NCBI GenBank assembly: GCA_035541265.1
Contig: DATKNQ010000225.1
Span: 1 to 27,043, forward strand
From: Bog-159 sp035541265
GTDB taxonomy: Bacteria > Acidobacteriota > Terriglobia > Bryobacterales > Bryobacteraceae
DNA: 27,043 nt
Direction of reading: 5' to 3'
The position numbers and the translations under genes were made by a program. Position 1 is the stretch's first letter. Each line of letters opens with the position of its first letter. Shown here piece after piece: positions 22,613-27,043 of the stretch. The notes under the pieces are model-generated. The model did not search any database. It was not told the DNA's origin and was given only the letters and a program-made list of their open reading frames with translations.

Positions 22613-24349
22613 ATGAACCGACGGCGCTTTTTGATTTCGACGGCCGCGCTCGCGCCCGCCGTACTGCCCGCCCAACAGGGTCCGGCACGCCCCGATGAAG
22701 TGGAGCAGATGACCGCCGGGTCCACGCCCGCGATCGCCGTGTGCCACGTGGGCTTTCGTCCCGACGCTACCAAGCAGGTGATTGTTCGCAACCAAAACGC
22801 GCGCAAGTTCGTGATGGCGGAAATCGGCAGCGGCCCGCGCTTTCAGATCGAGCGGCCATTCAGGAAGATGCACTCTGCGTTCGGCCAGGTTACCGTGGGC
22901 GATTTCACGGAAATCACGCGCCCCGGCCTCTACCAGATTCGTGTGGATGGCGAGCTCTCGCCACCGTTTTTCATTCGTCAGGATGCCTGGCGGCGTCACC
23001 TGCCACTGGTGGTGAGCTACCATAACGCGCAGCGTTGCGGCGTCGCGGTGCCGAACGTGCATCCTGTCTGCCATCTCGACGACGCGCGCCGCCGCGACAA
23101 CGGCAGTCATCTGGATCTGACCGGCGGCTGGCACGATGCCGGCGATCTGCGCAAGTGGATGGACGCCACCATGATGAATGCCTTCGGCCTGCTGGCCATC
23201 GCGCGGCATCTGGGCAAAGATTGGGATCTGGCGGGATCGGGCCTCGCGCCGATTGAAGAGGAACTGCGTTGGGGCAACGTGTATTTTCTGAAGATGCAGG
23301 ATACCGACGGGCGCGTATTCGCGGACGTGGCCGGCGGCGTGAACGGCGACAATAGCGACAATCATTGGACAGACAATGCCATCGGCACGGCGGACGATCG
23401 CTACCTGAATCCGGCCAAGCCGCGCCTGGTGCAAGCTATGTTCACCGCCATGCAGGCCATGTACGCGCAGCGGTTTCGGGGCGACGCAGTCTACGCCGCA
23501 CAGTGCCTGGAAGCAGGCAAGCGATGCTGGGCGGCGAGTCCTCACACGGGAGACACCGCCGAACTCGGCTGGTGGACCTTGGCGGCCATCGAACTGCATC
23601 GCGCTGCCGGAGACGACGCCGTGCGCCGCGAGGCCGTCGGTCTGGCCTCGAAGCTCGAAGCTATGCAACACAAGGATGCGGCGGGCGGGCAAAACAGGAT
23701 CAGCGGATTCTGGCCCGCCTCACCCGGTAGCACCGACGCCTACAGCAATGCGGTTCACGGCGCTCTTCCCGCGTTCGCTTTGCTGGAAGCGGCACGCGCG
23801 TTCCCGGATGATTCCAACGCCGTGCGGTGGCGCGATGCCGTGCAGTTCCACATCCGGGAATACGTCCTGCCGATGTGCGCTCTTTCGGCTTACGGCATCA
23901 TGCCGTTCGGCATCTACCGTGGCTCGCCGACGCCGGAGCACTACCGCCCGCTGGCCGGCGACCTCACTTACCGCTACTTCATGCCCGCGCGCAAGGGATT
24001 CTGGTGGCAGGGGCTGAATGCGCACTTAAGCTCGCACGCGCTCCTACTGGCCGCCGCGGCGCGCGAGTTCACGCAGCCTGCCTGGCGCGAACTGGCCTAT
24101 CGCCAACTTGAATGGACCTTTGGCGCGAATCCTTTCGGCGCGACTCTCGCCAGCGGCATAGGCGTACGGAATCCATATCCGCACTCCCGCTACGTCGGCA
24201 TCATCAATGGCGGCATCATGAACGGTATCGCCGGCAATCCGGATGACGATCCGGTGCTCGACACAACCTTCGCGGGAATCTGGCGCACGAATGAATATTG
24301 GAGCCCGCACGTGGGCTATTTCGAATGGGCGCAGGCCGTACTCGAGTAG
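22613..24349 (+). CDS. Glycoside hydrolase family 9 (cellulase-like) exported enzyme
   Basis: A 578-residue protein. It starts MNRRRFLISTAALAPAVLPA, a Tat-like signal with an Arg pair, and has a cleavage-like AQQ. Residues 38-122 form the N-terminal Ig-like (CelD_N) domain ending in PPFFIRQ. The GH9 catalytic domain covers about 130-578. GGWHDAGDLRKW holds the catalytic base pair D175/D178, the fold's C-terminal motif is TFGANPFGATLASGIG, and the proton-donor region WRTNEYWSPHVGY has E561. GH9 enzymes invert beta-1,4-glucan linkages; some act on glucosamine disaccharides. Extracellular or periplasmic plant-polymer degradation is likely. No dockerin or carbohydrate-binding module is present. 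It ends 13 bp before the convergent cbiO stop. Confidence 0.9.
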   Translation: MNRRRFLISTAALAPAVLPAQQGPARPDEVEQMTAGSTPAIAVCHVGFRPDATKQVIVRNQNARKFVMAEIGSGPRFQIERPFRKMHSAFGQVTVGDFTEITRPGLYQIRVDGELSPPFFIRQDAWRRHLPLVVSYHNAQRCGVAVPNVHPVCHLDDARRRDNGSHLDLTGGWHDAGDLRKWMDATMMNAFGLLAIARHLGKDWDLAGSGLAPIEEELRWGNVYFLKMQDTDGRVFADVAGGVNGDNSDNHWTDNAIGTADDRYLNPAKPRLVQAMFTAMQAMYAQRFRGDAVYAAQCLEAGKRCWAASPHTGDTAELGWWTLAAIELHRAAGDDAVRREAVGLASKLEAMQHKDAAGGQNRISGFWPASPGSTDAYSNAVHGALPAFALLEAARAFPDDSNAVRWRDAVQFHIREYVLPMCALSAYGIMPFGIYRGSPTPEHYRPLAGDLTYRYFMPARKGFWWQGLNAHLSSHALLLAAAAREFTQPAWRELAYRQLEWTFGANPFGATLASGIGVRNPYPHSRYVGIINGGIMNGIAGNPDDDPVLDTTFAGIWRTNEYWSPHVGYFEWAQAVLE

Positions 24350-24362
24350 TGACCCGGTTCGA

Positions 24363-25175
24363 TTACTTGTCGATGGCTTCGCCGCGGTGCACGTGCGGGT
24401 GCGGCTGCGCTACGGTTCCGCCGTGCACGTGCGCGTGCGGGCGGATCAGTTTGGCGCGCTCGAGCAGCGCCACGTCGTGCAGGATTTCGAGCGGCGTGCC
24501 CTGGCCGGCTACGCGGCCGTTTTCGAGGACGTAGCAGCGGTCTGCCACGTCTTCGAGCGTGTCCATGTCGTGCGTGGCGATGATCACGGTTTTCTTGCCG
24601 TTGCCGCAGGAGCCGAGGAACTCCACGATGCGCGCCTGGCTGCCCGGATCGAGCGCGGCGCTGGGTTCATCGAGCAGCAGAATTTCCGGATCGAGGACCA
24701 GCACCGAGGCCACCGCCACGCGTTTTTTCTCGCCGCCGGAGAGGCGGTGTGGCGCGCGATCCCGCAGGTGGGCGATGTCCATGGCTTGCAGCACTTCTTC
24801 CACGCGTTCGCGGATCGCGGCGGCGGGCCAGCGCAGTTGCAGCGGTCCGAAGGCCAGTTCGTCGAATACGCTGGGGCTGAACAACTGCACGTCCGCGTTT
24901 TGAAAGACAAGACCCACGCGGCGGCGGAAGGCGAAGAAGAACGCTTGGTCCTCGAGGCGCGATTCGGTTAACGCTTCGCCCATGAATGCGATCTCCCCAC
25001 TTTCGGGGAAGCACAATCCCGCGAGCATGCGCAGCAGCGTGGATTTTCCCGAGCCGTTGGCGCCCAGCAGCGCGACACGCTCGCCGCGGCGGATTTCCAT
25101 CGACAACGAGTCGAGCGCCGTTAGTTGGTTATAGCGGTACGACGCGCCGCGTACCGCGAAGGCCAGTTCGCTCAT
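24363..25175 (-). CDS. cbiO: Cobalt/nickel ECF transporter ATPase with His-rich C-terminus
   Basis: A 270-residue ABC ATPase of the CbiO/EcfA type. Walker A is GANGSGKS at 38-45, followed by the Q-loop VFQNADVQLFSPSVFDELAFG, which is characteristic of ECF ATPases. The signature is LSGGEKKR (145-152), Walker B is ILLLDEP (165-171) and the H-loop is H202. The last 26 residues contain six His as X-His pairs (PHAHVH ... PHPHVH), a probable Ni2+/Co2+ binding tail. The ATG at 25175 overlaps the stop of the upstream fusion gene by 4 bp (ATGA). It energizes metal uptake with the CbiM-CbiQ fusion. Nickel or cobalt cannot be distinguished from sequence. Confidence 0.93.
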   Translation of the reverse strand: MSELAFAVRGASYRYNQLTALDSLSMEIRRGERVALLGANGSGKSTLLRMLAGLCFPESGEIAFMGEALTESRLEDQAFFFAFRRRVGLVFQNADVQLFSPSVFDELAFGPLQLRWPAAAIRERVEEVLQAMDIAHLRDRAPHRLSGGEKKRVAVASVLVLDPEILLLDEPSAALDPGSQARIVEFLGSCGNGKKTVIIATHDMDTLEDVADRCYVLENGRVAGQGTPLEILHDVALLERAKLIRPHAHVHGGTVAQPHPHVHRGEAIDK

Positions 25176-27043
25176 CGGCCGGCCCAGATGGCGAAGATGG
25201 CGGCGCTGGCAAAAATGGCCATCCGAACCCAATTGCCGGGGCCGACCGGCCGCTCGTCGAGCAGCCGGATCTCGCCGCGAAAGCCGCGCGCCTGCATGGC
25301 GAGGTACACCTCGCCGCTCATCTGCATGGTCTTACTGAGCAACACGCCGGCACTGGCGGCCGCCAGACGCCGCCGGCCGGCCGGTTCCAGCACGCCGACC
25401 ATGCGGGTCTCGCGCGATTCGAACATATCGCGTGCTGTTTCGAGGAACAGAAACATGTAGCGATAGGTCATGCCCAGGATCGCGACGATGGCTACCGGGG
25501 CGCGGAAGTAACGCAGCGCGTGGAGCAGGTGCGTCCACAAGGTGGACAGGATCAGCAATGTGGCCAGTGTCGCTGCCGTTTCGCCGCGCAGGATCAGAAA
25601 AGCGGCGCTGCGCACGCCTTGCTCGGTCACGGCCCAATCGAGGAGCGGCAGCCGGTAGACGATCACGCCAGGCGTGAGGAACACGGCCGGCAGGGCGATC
25701 ACTCCAGTGAACGTGAGCACCGCGAGCCAGACACGCGTCGCCAGCAGCCGCACCGGAATGCGGGACAGCGCCGCGAGCATCGCAGCGGCGCACCACAGAG
25801 CGGCCAGCACCCAGAGGCGATGCACGGCCACGGACGCAACGATCAGCGCGCCGATGCCGATTAACTTGACGCGCGGGTCGAGCATCTGGAGGAATCCGCG
25901 CCGGGCGGCCATGTCTTCGGCGAACAACGCGTGGCTGGTGGCGTCGAGCAGGCCGCGCGCGGTTTTCTCGACGAACCCTCTGCGGCGCCGGCCGGCATGC
26001 GGGTGGCGGGCGAGCCAACTGGTGAGCGTCTGGGTGACCAGGATGATGAGACCCGCGCCCACCAGCGCGGAAACAAAATATCCGAAAGACTCGCTGCGGA
26101 TGAAGGATGGCGCATAGCGCGAAAGCGGCGCGGTCCAGATGGTGGAAAGACGTTCGAGGCCGTGCGGCGCGGCCGCGGGCGGCGCGATTCGGCCGGATGC
26201 CGCGGCGATCTGCGCGCGGGTTTGCGGATCGGAGAAATCGCGGGCGCTCCACTCGCCCCACGCGCTGCCCGCGGCCAGAATGCCCAGGGGCGTCAGGATC
26301 AACAGCGCGGCGAGGACCAGCCACAACGTGCGCGCGGCGGGCAGATGCAAAATCGCACCAGCGGGAGGGTGCTCTTCCCCGGCAGCCGGCGCATCGGGGG
26401 CAGTGAGACGCAGCAGCCCAGCGTCGGTGCGTTGCAGGAACGCCACCATGCCCGATGAAATCACCAACTCCGCGAGACCCGCCAGCGTGAGATGGCCGAG
26501 CATCATGGCCGGGATGGCGATGCGCAGCGGGTACGGTGCGTAGAGGGGGGCGCCGCTGGCGTCGCGAAACAACAGCGGCTGAATGCCGAATTCGATCGCC
26601 GCGCAGAAGGCCGCCACGTTAATAGCGCTATAACCTGCCAGTCCGGCGGCCGCGATGCGGCGAGGCGCAGTCAGCGGCGCGTGCCAGGCGGCCAGACGGT
26701 AGACGGCATAAGCTACCAGAGATCCCACTATCGCCATGTTGAAACAGTTCGCGCCTAACGCCGTGATGCCGCCATCGCCGAAGAACACGGCTTGAATCGT
26801 GAGCGCGATGGAAATCGCCAGGATGGATGCCCATGGGCCCAGCACGATGGAAGCCACCCCCATGCCGACAGCATGCCCCGTGGTCCCGCCCGGCAGCGGC
26901 AGGTTGAACATCATGACGACGAACGAGAAGGCGGCGAATACCGAGATCAGCGGGACCAGCCGCGCGTGCAAAGCAGATTTCACCCGGCGCAGAGCAGTGT
27001 ACCAGAAAGGCAAGGCGGCCGCGGTCAAGACCACGCACGTCGA
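25172..27043 (-). CDS. CbiM-PDGLE/CbiN-like-CbiQ fusion, cobalt/nickel ECF transporter membrane protein (5' end outside window)
   Basis: The visible 623 residues run off the right edge; the expected N-terminal MHIPDGF-type start with its metal-ligand His lies just beyond. The first 205 or so residues are the substrate-binding CbiM part: PLPGGTTGHAVGMGVAS and FFGDGGITALGANCFNM match the family closely. About residues 230-340 form a two-helix segment with PHGLERLSTIWTAPLSRYAP, resembling the PDGLE/CbiN accessory domain. From 355 on is the CbiQ transmembrane T component: LDPRVKLIGIGALIV, RYMFLFLETARDMFESR, and the ATPase-coupling LAMQARGFRGEIR. All three membrane parts, normally separate, are one chain here. 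cbiO overlaps by 4 bp. Confidence 0.88.
   Translation of the reverse strand, partial: STCVVLTAAALPFWYTALRRVKSALHARLVPLISVFAAFSFVVMMFNLPLPGGTTGHAVGMGVASIVLGPWASILAISIALTIQAVFFGDGGITALGANCFNMAIVGSLVAYAVYRLAAWHAPLTAPRRIAAAGLAGYSAINVAAFCAAIEFGIQPLLFRDASGAPLYAPYPLRIAIPAMMLGHLTLAGLAELVISSGMVAFLQRTDAGLLRLTAPDAPAAGEEHPPAGAILHLPAARTLWLVLAALLILTPLGILAAGSAWGEWSARDFSDPQTRAQIAAASGRIAPPAAAPHGLERLSTIWTAPLSRYAPSFIRSESFGYFVSALVGAGLIILVTQTLTSWLARHPHAGRRRRGFVEKTARGLLDATSHALFAEDMAARRGFLQMLDPRVKLIGIGALIVASVAVHRLWVLAALWCAAAMLAALSRIPVRLLATRVWLAVLTFTGVIALPAVFLTPGVIVYRLPLLDWAVTEQGVRSAAFLILRGETAATLATLLILSTLWTHLLHALRYFRAPVAIVAILGMTYRYMFLFLETARDMFESRETRMVGVLEPAGRRRLAAASAGVLLSKTMQMSGEVYLAMQARGFRGEIRLLDERPVGPGNWVRMAIFASAAIFAIWAGR

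Noticed and set aside
24350..24380. GGTTCGATTA near 24355 resembles a tRNA T-loop
   Set aside because: No acceptor stem or anticodon arm can be formed around it, and it lies across two convergent stop codons.

Overview
This is a GC-rich bacterial chromosomal window with tightly packed genes, most of them separated by 4-bp ATGA or 1-bp TGATG overlaps. I see no rRNA, tRNA, CRISPR array, insertion sequence or phage gene. The gene content points to an Acidobacteriota genome, probably of the Bryobacterales/Solibacter type. The indicators are a secreted protein made of GloVer repeats, a Tat-exported enolase-superfamily protein next to a GH9 cellulase-like protein, a HAE1 RND operon with a divergent TetR gene, and the order acyP-apt-ispE-prs-rplY-pth-rpsF-rpsR-rplI. 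That placement is an inference from content, not a computed taxonomy.

Layout. Positions 1-4378 (+): the tail of an ABC transporter ATPase, a small cupin, then xdhC-mocA-asmA joined by 4-bp overlaps. The xdhC and mocA genes serve molybdenum-cofactor maturation, but no molybdoenzyme structural gene is in the window. Positions 4489-9977 (-): a housekeeping operon for acylphosphatase, purine salvage, isoprenoid synthesis, PRPP synthesis, L25, peptidyl-tRNA hydrolase, S6, S18 and L9. It ends in a 59-residue protein resembling the C-terminal part of a CopG/ParD antitoxin. Positions 10020-11690 (-): the secreted GloVer-repeat protein with two IPT/TIG domains. Positions 11757-17586 (-): an adaptor/RND pump/outer-membrane factor operon. 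A divergent TetR gene (17659-18312, +) shares with it a short region holding a perfect 12-bp palindrome.

Positions 18309-20083 (-): an exported glycine-zipper protein and, 2 bp downstream, a winged-helix plus TIR-like (PF10137-type) protein. Positions 20273-24349: a Tat-signal mandelate racemase/muconate lactonizing-type protein (+), a convergent NAD-dependent epimerase (-), and a Tat-like GH9 glycoside hydrolase (+), together suggesting carbohydrate use. Positions 24363-27043 (-): a cobalt/nickel ECF transporter in which CbiM, a PDGLE/CbiN-like segment and CbiQ form one polypeptide that runs off the right edge, followed by a CbiO ATPase with a His-rich tail.

The best candidates for something little described are the orphan winged-helix/TIR-like protein, the triple-fusion metal ECF transporter, the enolase-superfamily protein with His where the first metal-binding Asp is expected, and a recurring arrangement in which a TATAAT-like box lies 10-18 nt before the start codon with no ribosome binding site, suggesting leaderless mRNAs. 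I did not find a clear multi-gene novel defence or mobile system.
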